Source: Neckera pumila
Lineage: Eukaryota; Streptophyta; Bryopsida; Hypnales; Neckeraceae
NCBI GenBank assembly: GCA_963969595.1
Contig: OZ018416.1
Location: 19,856,065 to 19,920,064, forward strand
DNA: 64,000 nt
Reading direction: 5' to 3'
Every line of letters starts with the position of its first letter. The first letter of the stretch is position 1. The position numbers and the translations under genes were made by a program. Below are positions 11,720 through 22,640 of the stretch, piece by piece. Under the pieces are notes generated by a model. It did not search any database, was not told the DNA's origin, and worked only from the letters and a program-made list of their open reading frames with translations.

Positions 11720-13870
11720 AATTTTTTACCCCTAAATGTCCAAGGCACCAAATTTTGGTGTCAAGAATACATTGAAGTTAGATAAACCCTAACCAAATTG
11801 CTATTTCGATCTAGTAGTTTATATTTTTATAATATTCATTTTGAACTTTAACTTTAGCATCAAAAAGAACTTCATCCAATTTTGAAAATGATTGGTTATG
11901 ATTTTTCTATTCAAGATTTTGTGCAAGGATATCCATTGCAATCTTGACTTTCTATAGTGTTGAGGACTCTTGGAAATGAGCCTCAAATACACTAGATCTT
12001 GAAGAAAAAATAACATTAGAAAGTCATTTAAAAGAATTGTAGAGTAGATTTTGAGAAGCCATAAATTTATTAGGGTTATGCATGTTAGGCCTTGAACTTC
12101 ATATTTTTTTGGTGACCAACTTTTTAGATTTGACATGTGAAAAGAGGGTTGAAAGACTCCTGAAATCACTTTTGCAGTTTTAACACCTTCATGATCAAAC
12201 ATTATAATCTTTCAATCTATAAGTAATATTGTTTGTTTGTTTTTCATATGTGATCTTGAACATGTCTAGTTTGAATCTGTATGGTTACAATTAAAAAAAA
12301 ATTGATACAACTTATCAAAATGTTGGCTTTTTGTTCAATTTAGAGCACAATCTTAGAAGCTCAAAAAAGGCCTTGGGCATTTCATTGCAAAATCAAAGTA
12401 TTGTACAAGATAAATTATAGTATGAGGGTCAAATAGAAAAATCTAGTTAAAGTATAAAGATATCTATTTTCCAAAACTAGGACTGATTGTCATTCCAAAA
12501 TTGAAATCTCTATAGAGAAAATTGTGAAACTTTTTTGGAGATGCTTGTTGAAAGAAAGATGTGCACATTGATGTTCTCTACAGGTCTCCGCAATTGAGTT
12601 AAAAAAATTCATTATCAATGTTTTTTAATAAATGATCACGTAAAATATTCAATAAAATCTAGTAGGAAGAAAAATGCAACTTGCATCTAATCCAAATCAT
12701 TTCATATTTGTTGGACCTTCATGGAATTAGTTACAAATTTTTGAAGTTGGAATGCAATAATCACAAAAAAAAACCACCTCCTGAAATATACATTGGTGGT
12801 GCATTGAAGAAAGCAAAATATACCTCTGAGCTTTGATTGCATTTAGAGCACAAACACTTTTAGAGTAGACTACCTTAGTATATAACATAATGAAATTTTG
12901 CATTTTGCATAATTGACACTCAATTTTTGTACAATCCCAATCGAATATACCAAATTTTTCATTTCAAAAATCAAGATTCTATTTTTAGTGAATTTGTAAA
13001 GTCAACTTTCATGATTTTACATAAATAATATTTTATTAAAAACAATTGGTGATGAATTTTTTTGATTCAATTGCATAGATATGTAAGAATCATCCATACA
13101 GACAACTTTCATATTAAAGAATACCCTATTAGGCAACAAAATATGATCTATAAAGAGTTCAATGTGAAATATCGTATGACCAAACTATGTAAAATAGATA
13201 TTTTTATATCAGTTAATTAGATTTATAGGGAATTTTGTTAAAATGGCGGTATTCCACGTGCCAGTTTGATGGTGTACCATTTTGACCATCTAGGATGGGT
13301 ATAGATTTCAGAATGGACGTCTTGAACCATCTAGGATAGGTATAGATTTCAGAACAGCCGATCTGAATTGTAACAGTGCCAAAATTCTGGAATGTCGCCA
13401 TTTTAATGAAATTCACCATATTTTGGCAAAGTAATTGTACCATCATATGCAAATGTACAAAATTAATTACCATGTGAGGGATAAATTAAAAGATCTAATT
13501 GTAATAAAGAAATTTCTGTTTTATAAAATTCTAGGCATTGTCATCCAAATATTAAAATCTCTATAGAAGAAATTGTGGAATTTTATTAGAGATTCTTGTT
13601 AAAGGGAAGATGTGTATGTGTTAGGATATTTCCTATATATTTCCACTATTGAATTTAAAAATTCATCACTAATGTTTTTCAATGAATTATCATGTTAACC
13701 ATGAAAATTAAAATAAAAAATCCACCAAAAATGGAGTTTTGTTTTTTTGAAACTAAAATTGGTATTCTTGATTGGGATTGCATAAGCATACAATGATAAT
13801 TATGCTTACCAAAATATACCAATTACAATCCACATAGTAGAAAATTCTTTAAATGGCTCAAATAGCCAGT
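11720..13870. repeat. Decayed foldback-type repeats related to 39690-41800
   Basis: Phrases such as 'agaaaattgtgaaacttttttggagat', 'aaagatgtgcaca' and 'aaaaattcattatcaatgtttttt' recur in direct and inverted order at 12450-12660, 12900-13200, 13510-13770 and again at 39770-40000. A fragment at 11725, 'acccctaaatgtccaaggcacc', resembles the left end of TTAA family B. No gene is visible. Confidence 0.5.
13228..13417. mobile_element. MITE-like element, family GGNNAATTT, copy 3
   Basis: The left end is GGGAATTTTGTTAAAATGG and the right end CCATTTTAATGAAATTCACC. The unit 'ccatctaggatgggtatagatttcagaa' is present twice inside. The element sits within the foldback-type repeat block. Confidence 0.6.
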
Positions 13871-16626
13871 TTGAAAGATTATTGTATCTAATTGTCAACC
13901 ACTAATAACATTGTATAAATAGACAACGGTCCTTCCTATGATAGGCACATATTATGATTTGTTAGATAGATGGGACTATGGGAGAGATTTATCTAAAACC
14001 TTGATAGGCAAATTTGTTCATAGTAGGATAGTCTAGAGAATCTTGTGTAAAATCTTAGGATATGGGCTGAGTAATTGAATAGGTCAACAACTAAATAAAT
14101 GAGAGCATTCCCTCTAATAAGACAAAGAAACAAAGAGAGTTTTTGCTCACGTACTATTCATTGCCACTCTCTCTAGAAGGGGAGTGTCTTTCGGACTTCA
14201 CATGATCCAACCTTTGGATCAACAATTTTCCTTGTACGAGTCAAGAAATCTGATTTGGGTTGAACCAATGCAACATACGTAGTCCTTGTGCAAGTACAAA
14301 TATAACCACTAGAAGTAAAACATGTCCACCACAATCGGCTAAAAAGCTGCTAAGTGTCCTATACAATTGTTCTGCAACTGTAGCCCTCTCTATTTGCACC
14401 AAATCTTAAATCATTGTTTTATGTCATTAGTACATTATTTCAATCACAAAATAGTCATAGACTGAAGTGTATACATTATTTAGTTGCAAAGCAGTCGTAG
14501 AATGAAGTGTAGGATTACGAGAATTGTAACAAAGTTCAAATTTAGAATGAATGTGAGCTATTTTCCATCCAATATTCATCATAGTCATTGATGTGGACAA
14601 GTCTAGGCTCTGTGGAATCCATCTTCAATCTGTAACTGCAAAAATGCTCGAAAGAATGACTGGAAAACCACTGCAACTATAAAAATCATTGAGATTAAAA
14701 TTTCAAAATCAAATTTCAAAAATTTACAAATCATTGAGATTAGAGTTTCAAAATCTACAAATCTACAAGTTATAAACAAGTCACAAATAAATCACAAAGA
14801 AGTCACAAATGAGTCATGTACAGACGAGTCACAATGACAATGAAGTCACAATCGAGTATCAATGAAGTCATAGATGAGTTGCAAACAAATCATACATTAG
14901 TCGCAAACAAGTCTCCATCAAATTGCACAACTCGTCAATTGAATGACCGACCTCACGTGGCAGCAAATACCACATAAACAACCACATCAGAAGATTTCAT
15001 TGGTGAAGTTTCAAATAGGCTGTTGGATGAAAAACAACCCCTGTGTCCTTTGCAACTACAATTCCACATGCAACTATGGATCTATAAATTTTCACCAGTT
15101 GCAAATTAATGTCCCATGCAACTAAAAATCAATTATTTTTTTTTAGCCGCAAAACCCCTCATTTTCTTCTAGTACACAAGTCCATCTAATCAAGGAACCA
15201 CATTGACTACTACCTTAACAATTTTGATTATCCCAATGCAAGAATGCATGAGGATTTTGAAATGTTCTTAAAGATTAAATTAAGGATTGAGGTTGGTTGA
15301 GGAACCATAGAAGACGATTTTGTTCACTAAAGGGGTCCAATCTTCAAAGATGCAAAAGGACCTCTGCCTCATTAGTAAACAATGTTATAACTTCATTGGA
15401 GTGATGAAATTATTCAAGGCAAATCAGCCCATGATATGCAAAAGGTCCATTACAAACACTAGGAAATGACCCATTAGAATCTTACATCAACCTATGACAA
15501 AAAAAATTCAATAAATAAAATTTAAGCTACAATAGGTTGACTTAGTGACCACAATCAATGTATTAGATGATATTGATGGAGTGATTAGTGCTCTAGTAGG
15601 AACTTCCATCTTTTGAATGGAACTTCATCACAAAAAGTGACATTTTTGGTCTTTATGTTTGTGGCTATGTTAGGAATATTGTGACTACTTCAAGCGAGTA
15701 AGATGACCATCATGGATATACTTTTTGTTGGTTTGGGAGTAGTCTAGAGACTCTTTTGGACCAATTTAGCAGCATATTTCAAAATTCATAACAAATTTAT
15801 ATTTTGTTAAAAACTATAAAATTTCAATTGCTCTCTCTGTTCCTAGCATATGTTTTTATGTAGATTTTTTTTTAAAATTCAACAATGCCAACAAGGCAAA
15901 TCCATCAATCTATCTATCATAGACTAAATTACTTTATATCTCTAACCATGAAAGCATTACAAAAAATCCACATCATTGAATATTTATTGATGTGGATTTC
16001 AAGAATTCAAGAATGTTATATCCACATCATTGAATTCAGTTCAAAACATTTTATTTGTTTATTGATTTTATGTGGTGTTGTTTATCAAAGAAATGGTACA
16101 CTATCCAAAATATTTCAATACTTTTGAACCTTTTTTTCTTAAAATTTGATTATGTCATTATGACATTAAAAACAATTTCTTTTGCTTTTGACAAAAACTA
16201 TCAAAATAAAGCTTTCAAAGTGCAGTTTCCTATTTAACTAGGAAATTTTGAAAAAATTCTTAGAATAATCCTTTTAGCAAAGTTTGAAGTTGGGGATCTA
16301 TAACCTTGTTTCTAGATATGAAGTGACGCAAAAAAAACTTCCTTTATACCACAACATTTTGCACTATAATGTACTCCTATACTAAAAAAATTAGATTATT
16401 TGAGCATGATTTGTATTTAATATGATTTTTTTTTTTTAATTTATGGAAATTTGAAATTCTACAAAACATTTAATTTAGTGACATGTATCAAATATATGAT
16501 ATCATCATTGAAAAAAAAAAAAAAAAATTCATTCACAAATAGAAAAGAATTGGAAATACAAAGTGAGGTTACACAGTTATGGAGTCCATCTTTTAAGGAC
16601 TAAACATGGATGAAAACATAACTTTG
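13871..16626. other. Intergenic DNA with a degenerate short tandem block
   Basis: No gene is recognised. From about 14760 to 14925 a degenerate 10-14 bp unit around 'aagtcacaaatgag' is repeated many times. At 15967-16035 'atccacatcattgaat' occurs twice with an inverted 'attgatgtggat' between. A poly-A run lies at about 16511. Confidence 0.45.
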
Positions 16627-16761
16627 TTAACCTTGGAAGGTTGCATCCCCTATGACCAAGGTAATTACCAAAATGTTTCAATTATTACACTAATAGGTGT
16701 ATTCTTTGTTTACAATCAACAAAGACTAAGTCATCCATTCTCAGCATCCTTACAAAATTAA
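16627..16761 (+). mobile_element. TTAA element, family D, copy 1 (135 bp)
   Basis: It is TTAA-bounded and starts TTAACCTTGGAAGG. It shares 'tatgaccaaggtaattacca' and 'gtgtattctttgtt' with the two other copies. The right TTAA is followed at once by another piggyBac-like terminus (ATCCTTAAAGGAC). Confidence 0.5.
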
Positions 16762-17342
16762 TCCTTAAAGGACATCTTATATTTGGATTTAGTCAAACTT
16801 CATTACATTTTTATATGAAAATACATATTTTAAAAACTTGATGTTTTTCACATTTTTGTAACATATGCCTAAAACTTAATTTCATTTTTTCATAATCAAA
16901 AACATCAAATTGAATTTGAAATGATTTTGTCAAGAGTTTTTGTTATAAAACTACAGTAATTACAAAAATGATTAAAATAATATGAGTTTTTTTGAAGCAA
17001 AATGGAAATAATAGTGACAAACATTATGGTACAATTGATGTACTCCTTGAGATGACACTAAGAGAACTTCTATAGAAAGAAATTCAAAAGTGGTGTATTT
17101 TGAGCTTTCAAGATGCTATCTTCAACTGAAGTGTTCCAAAAATTACAATATTAACAATCTTGCAAAAAATTAAAATTGAATAAAAAATTGTTAGCTATTG
17201 TTAATTTAATGATTTGAAATGTTTTTTTTTGTCAAAATTCATTTTGTGAGTAGATGTAATGTTGATCTACACTTACTTTTAAGTATCAAGAAAGAAAGAA
17301 ATCCACCTTGTTGCAAAAGATCGGAAAGAGGGGAGCTGCTAG

Positions 17343-17492
17343 TTAATCTTTAAAGGACGTGGTCCCCATGACAAAGGTAGTCACCAAAACTGTTCTAATT
17401 ATTGGACCAATAGTTGTATTCTTTATTTCTATCGTGAATAATGAAGTCACCCATTGACCTTATTTTTAGCCTCAATATCCTTCAAGGGTTAA
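17343..17492 (+). mobile_element. TTAA element, family D, copy 2 (150 bp)
   Basis: It starts TTAATCTTTAAAGGACG and ends CCTTCAAGGGTTAA. The inside matches 59962-60109 ('catgacaaaggtagtcacc', 'gaagtcaccca'). Its right TTAA is also the left TTAA of the family A element that follows. Confidence 0.6.
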
Positions 17493-18415
17493 CCCCTAAA
17501 GGACCAACATGCATTTTTGGGCTACATAGAAATTTTGGACAGGTGTGTGTGACTAGAGATTTCCATATTTTGGGCCCAAATCTTAATAGAAGGTGGGGGC
17601 AAGGAACATCTTTCATATGCACTAAATTTCATGACATTTGGAAATACAAGTCAAAAGTTATGGTCTAATATGTTACTTTTTTTTCGTAATTGGGTAGTCC
17701 GGGCAGATAAAAAAAAAAGACTTTTTTTTAGAAATAAGAATTTGAAATTGGTTTCCTAGAGTTATGTATACTTAGAAAGCTTTGGATCATTCCATTTTGA
17801 TCCATGAATAAAAAATTATGAGGATTTTCTGTTTGCTGGGTAGTTATGGATTCTCTACTCTAAAATAAGCTTTGAAGTTCTTTATCGTACTCATATTTCA
17901 ATATTTTGGGAAAAAAATAAAACCATAGGATGAAAATTGTTTATTAAAACAGTTCCACTATTGAAATTGGCATTTTTCAATTCCATAATTAAATCCTTCA
18001 CAATTTAGTCTTTTTCTACTACTATCTAATTATTGTTTTTTTTCGTATATATTGTACAATTCCAAATGATGAGACAATTTTCAAGCATGTGACCAACTTG
18101 TCTAGGAAAATGATTCCAAAGAAGAACCACCATTTTGGACATTTTTTCATAGAAAAGTGAGCTTGTGAAGTGTAGCTGCCCTGTTTTTTGCAAGGCCAAA
18201 AAATGATTTCAATGAATTTGAATGCTTATATCTTGCAATCTACACAGTGGAAAATTTTGAAATTTTTACCACATGTTCTCAAGTCAGCATAATACAAGAT
18301 CCTATGGTTACATGTGTCAAAAAAAGTTTCTTGTTAAAACTTTGGTACTTGTTCTAAAAATGACTGTTTTTGAGTGTTTTTGGTGAAAACTTAGTTTTGG
18401 AACTTTAGGGGTTAA
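17489..18415 (+). mobile_element. TTAA element, family A, copy 2 (927 bp)
   Basis: The ends are TTAACCCCTAAAGGACC and GGAACTTTAGGGGTTAA, with TTAA exact at both sides. The inside matches the other family A copies throughout. It carries no reading frame beyond about 75 codons, so it is non-autonomous. Confidence 0.8.
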
Positions 18416-18509
18416 AAATGTTATGAAATATACTAAATATAGATGTTCAAAATTTAATTCATACATCAGAAAGTACAGGGTTTTTTTCGTGGCCAATAAC
18501 TTATAATCC

Positions 18510-18635
18510 CACTAGTAATAAGGCATTAGTCATAAATTCTGACAGCCCGTATCGACTGTTCACAGAATCAGGTCAGATTTGAAAACGGGCCTGAAACGGC
18601 CCTTCGATGTCATCTAATGCTACTAGTTACTAGTG
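18510..18635. mobile_element. Small inverted-repeat element (126 bp)
   Basis: The left end CACTAGTAAtaaGGCATTAG pairs with the right end CTAATGCtactagTTACTAGTG. It is a short, GC-richer, non-coding insert with MITE form. Confidence 0.45.
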
Positions 18636-19925
18636 CCACTTTGTGGTCATTGTATATTAGTTCAATACATTTGAAGTTTAAATGTAATCTACTTATACAT
18701 AGTAGACCGAATAATGTTTTTTCTTGAATTAATGCCTTGTATGGAGAAATTGAGAGTTTTCAATTAAAGTGCCATTAATAGTTGTATTATAAAAAGACAT
18801 TAGATTCTAATGTTTTGACTTTGTAACTGCTCAAATTTAATACCATTATTTTTAGACAAGAATTAGATTTGCCATTTTCTAATCACTGATGATTTGGAAT
18901 AAATTAACTTGTAAGTATAAAGTTTTGTGCTTGTATGAACCATTGAAACTATACATTGAAATTACAATGAATCTTTAGGCGATAAAGACCCTTCTCAAAG
19001 GACCTGAACCAATAAAATACTCTTGAATCAATGTTTTGTTCAAGTAAAATCTCTATATTCTAAAATAATATTTTAAAATGCGGCATGCAATGCATGCAGC
19101 ACAAAACATCCAAGGACTGAGGTTCAGGGTTAGGTAATACAGGGAAATGCAAATCTACAATGGACGCATATACAAATACAAATACACGGTCCACTTTTCG
19201 CACAATACAAACACCTGGCACTTCATCTTTTGGAAGAAAGACGTGGGACCGACAACCACCTCATCACCTAACAATCTCCGGCAAGGCATGGGCTCACGTT
19301 TCCACCTTATGTACTATGCTCCCATCCACTAGATCACGTAGAAAAGAAGTCCAATGAAGCCGCAGGCCGTTGGTTATCATTGCTATCAACATCACAACCA
19401 CTTCAAATGAAGCACTAGGCATCTAGACGACCACACAAGAAACAAAGCGTAGTGGGATTCTTGTAGCACTATAGCCCATGAAGATTGACAATAAATACTT
19501 CATGACGGAACATAAGAAGTGCATAAGCCAAGAGTCGGGTGTTACAATTTCTTCAATTTTTTTTAGTTATTTTGTTCTCAAAATGTAGCCTCAACACGAC
19601 AAGAAGTCCATCTTTTGAAAGTAAACATCATGAAAACTTGACTATGCTAAGACCAGGCACCCGCTCTATCCATCTATTACCTCTGAGCAAAATTGAGGAT
19701 CCCATCAACTGCCAATCAAAGGGCAGCAGCTTCTTGGAGCTCATACATGTCCAGCCTGCATCCCAAGATAGATAAGTCATAAAACAATGGCCGCCAACCT
19801 ACAACTTATGCAAATCACTAGCATCTACATTGTCCTCGATGGCACAATGGACGACATGGTCTACAACTACAAAATCGTTAGGATATTCTCATCATTCCAA
19901 GAAATTAGGCAAAAGCTAACCTAAA
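18636..19925. other. Intergenic DNA, possible flank of the piggyBac relic
   Basis: No supported gene. From about 19070 the sequence is less AT-rich and shows short open frames on both strands without recognisable motifs. It may belong to the 3' part of the decayed transposon to its right, but no TTAA terminus was found here. Confidence 0.35.
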
Positions 19926-20631
19926 TCACCAACTATAGCAACGGCAGAGCGTCACGGCAGACTCATTGTAGGAATTGAAGCAATTGGTTCGGCAAAAAAG
20001 AGTGCGCCCGCACAACCGGCAGATGTATGCAATCCGCTTTCGGCACACGTCACATGAAGCACTCTCACAGCAACAATGTCCGCTTTGGAATGTGAGCGAG
20101 CCTGGCAGGAGCACTTTGTCAAAGGATAGGCTCCAATCGGCAAGCTTGAGGTACTGCCACACCATCTCGGCTTTGTGGAATCAAAAGCCCTATTAGCAAA
20201 TAGGCCACCTCCTGTAATTGAGGTGGGTCTTTGGATGGACACCATGTGCACAAATACCTTCCTGATAGATCACATACGCATTTGTAAGAGTTGTGTCCAT
20301 CACAAAGAAGTAAATCTGATGCCACCACTTATTCATGGGAATTTGCATCAAGTATAAGCTCCAAAGCTGGTCATTGACATCAACACCCCTCTTGTATTGA
20401 GAATACGCTATCTAAATTGGAGAAGTGGGTATCAACAATCGCTGCGGACTATTGTTGCGCAATACTAAGACGCCCCCTTGTACCATAGGATCCTCAGACG
20501 TTGCCAAAAAGTGCACTCCTTTTGTGTCTTGCCAGTGAATGGCAGCCATTCAGAGCACACGTATTTGCAAGGTTCTACGACTCTCTCGCCCTGCAATATT
20601 TAAAGAGCTCAGAAAGCCCTTGCAGAATTGT

Positions 20632-21198
20632 CCTTGGGGGGGTCACTTAGAGTGTCCATAAAAAACCACGTGCAAACAAAACTTTGGACCCCCTATATAC
20701 TTTTTGAATTTTAAATAAAATTCAATAAAAAAAATATGAGTAGATTTTCCTACTTTGAAAGTTTATGTTTTGAATTATTGATATTTTTATTTGTTCATGA
20801 TAATTAATTACAAGTTTTTGAAGTAAAAAGATACATTGTAGAACTAAAAAATAACTTTCACGCCCCTATATTATATAAGAAAAAATCGTCTAAAAAATGA
20901 ACCAAAAATTCCTAAAAATAACTCTCTATTGAAAGCTCATATTGAATTGAATATTAACACAATGGTCATCTAAATGTGTTCTCTATAAATATTTGAGTTG
21001 AAAAACATGCCATTTTAGTTCATTTTCAACCTCTTCTAGAAATCATTTCACATTTTATTTGAGTTGGAAATTTTGGCAATAGAAACATGTAGTCATTTTA
21101 AAACAATGTTCAAAATTTTAGGTTGAAATTATATTTTATTAGAAAACACTTGTTTGCACGTGTTTTGTTGAAGTAGAACTAAGTGCACCCCCCCAAGG
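20632..21198. mobile_element. 567-bp MITE inserted in the transposase pseudogene
   Basis: The terminal inverted repeats are CCTTGGGGGGGTCACTTAG (left) and the inverse of CCTTGGGGGGGTGCACTTAG (right). A 6-bp target duplication AATTGT stands at 20626-20631 and 21199-21204. Removing the element and one AATTGT rejoins the transposase frame on the minus strand (TIRQFCKGF). The inside is AT-rich and non-coding. Confidence 0.8.
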
Positions 21199-21642
21199 AA
21201 TTGTCTTATTGTCCTAATTGCGTAAAAATCACTTTGCAGCAAGTTGTCAAAGAACTCTGCGGACAAAAAGTATTTGTCCATTGTGACCCTGTAGAACAAG
21301 CCTTCTATGCTGGCATGATGGCAGTTAGGCAAGTCACAACTGCTGCTCCTATGTCTACATGGGGGGAGGCTCAATGTGACCCACCTGACATTTGTTGTTT
21401 GCGCCTACATACACTTCCATATTCTACACATAATTAGTGGAATTGTTAGCTAGAATCCACAACTTGATACTATGTGTGATGGGCTTCATTGGCAAGTACT
21501 ATTTGAAGGAACAAAACTTGCCATTGTAACCAACCATGCACTCATTAATGCTCAGTTGCTCATATAAGGGCTTGGATTCCACAACGCCTTGGAATTGATG
21601 GTGACAACAGCAAGGATCCAGCAGCACTTCTTGATAGGGTCA

Positions 21643-22024
21643 CATTAGAGGAAATTTCAAGCCTTTGGAGGGCTGCTCCATAGCCCTCCGAGGTACCCTG
21701 AAATTTGCTTTTATTTTGCTCAAAAAATCGCTTTCCCCCTATTTCCGCCCTGCTGAAATTGCAACAGCAGTGGCGTAGGAACCCAGAATTCTGAACAAAA
21801 AATTATTAAAAAATAAAATAAATAAATAAATAAAAATTTAATTTTTTTTTTAATTTTTTAAATTTAAAAAAAAAAAAATTCTACCGAACTTGACTGCTTC
21901 GGTGAGCAATCAGAGACTTTGACTGCTCACCAAGAGCATTTTTGAAGTTGACAGGCCATGCAAAGAATAGCATGGCATGGCAATTTTGGACGGCCCTCTT
22001 TAGGGCTGAAAACTTCTCTAATGA
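21643..22024. mobile_element. MITE-like element, family CATTAGAG, copy 1 (382 bp)
   Basis: The left end is CATTAGAGGAAATTTCAAGCC without its last base repeated, and the right end is the inverse of CATTAGAGAAGTTTTCAGCC. It interrupts the transposase pseudogene between the N-terminal region and the first catalytic block. It contains A/T runs and a GGTGAGCA...TGCTCACC hairpin. Related elements are at 41296-41583 and 60322-61534. Confidence 0.65.
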
Positions 22025-22640
22025 TACACAGGAGTTTCTTTGTCTGTTATGTAAGAATCCTTTGGCACCATATAGAGACAACAGAGAATATAAAGAAAAT
22101 AAAATCGGTTCATCATCTTGACAATGTCGTGACAGTGCAGGGTACTGCCAACTTGCCGCTAGTAGTCCCGGATGCTGGGCTACTTTCTAATTCCCATGAG
22201 AATCACTATGCTGCAAAATTGTCGATACTCTGCCAACGTGATGGAAGCTGACGACAACACACCTCCCTTTTGTTTTTTTGACTGTGGGACTTCTCTCTTC
22301 CCAGAAGCAAATAAACTATCAGTTGGAGTGATGGAATCTGAATCCAACTGGTCAGTTGGACCAAGAGTGGGGTTGGGAAAGTCATGACGTTGTAAGAGCA
22401 TTCAAGTTTTTGCATGCCAATTTGACTCACTGTACTTACTAAAGAATTCTTCATCTTCTCCTTGTGATCTGTCCAAGTACACTCCTAGCTCTGTTGGTAA
22501 CGTGGCAGGTGTATCTTTTGCGACGCTTTGCTCTTCTTACTCTCCATCCAAATAACCATCACCTGATGATACAAAGTCCCACATGTTGGATTTCAAAGGA
22601 TGGCTCTCCATTACTATATCAGCGATTTGACTGCGTCTAC

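Larger units (their letters stand above)
19926..22640 (-). pseudogene. piggyBac-type (DDE_Tnp_1_7) transposase, decayed
   Basis: Reading downwards, pieces of a piggyBac transposase appear in the right order. At ~22240-22180 is the N-terminal helix ITLAEYRQFCSIVILMGIRK, then PSIRDY and MMNRFYFL. At ~21570-21430 come QLSINECMVGYNGKF, YLPMKP and NMEVYVG. At ~21290-21210 is VTMDKYFLSAEFF with TIR, then HWQDTKGVHFLATS and YKRGVDVNDQLWSLY with NKWWHQIYFFVMD. At ~20060-19950 is a C-terminal cysteine-rich zinc-binding segment (CDVCRKR, ICRLCGR, CRTNCF). The first catalytic Asp is changed to Asn (LSINE for LSIDE, codon 21544-21546); the Asp of MDKYF and of WQDTK remain. Several in-frame stops and frame changes are present, and two MITEs (20632-21198, 21643-22024) interrupt it. 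It cannot make an active enzyme. Confidence 0.85.

Noticed and set aside
14760..14925. CRISPR-like short repeats
   Set aside because: The units are degenerate, unequal in length and without regular spacers; the genome is eukaryotic.
19160..19357. Short plus-strand frames near the transposase relic
   Set aside because: They lack motifs and lie on the opposite strand to the recognised pseudogene.
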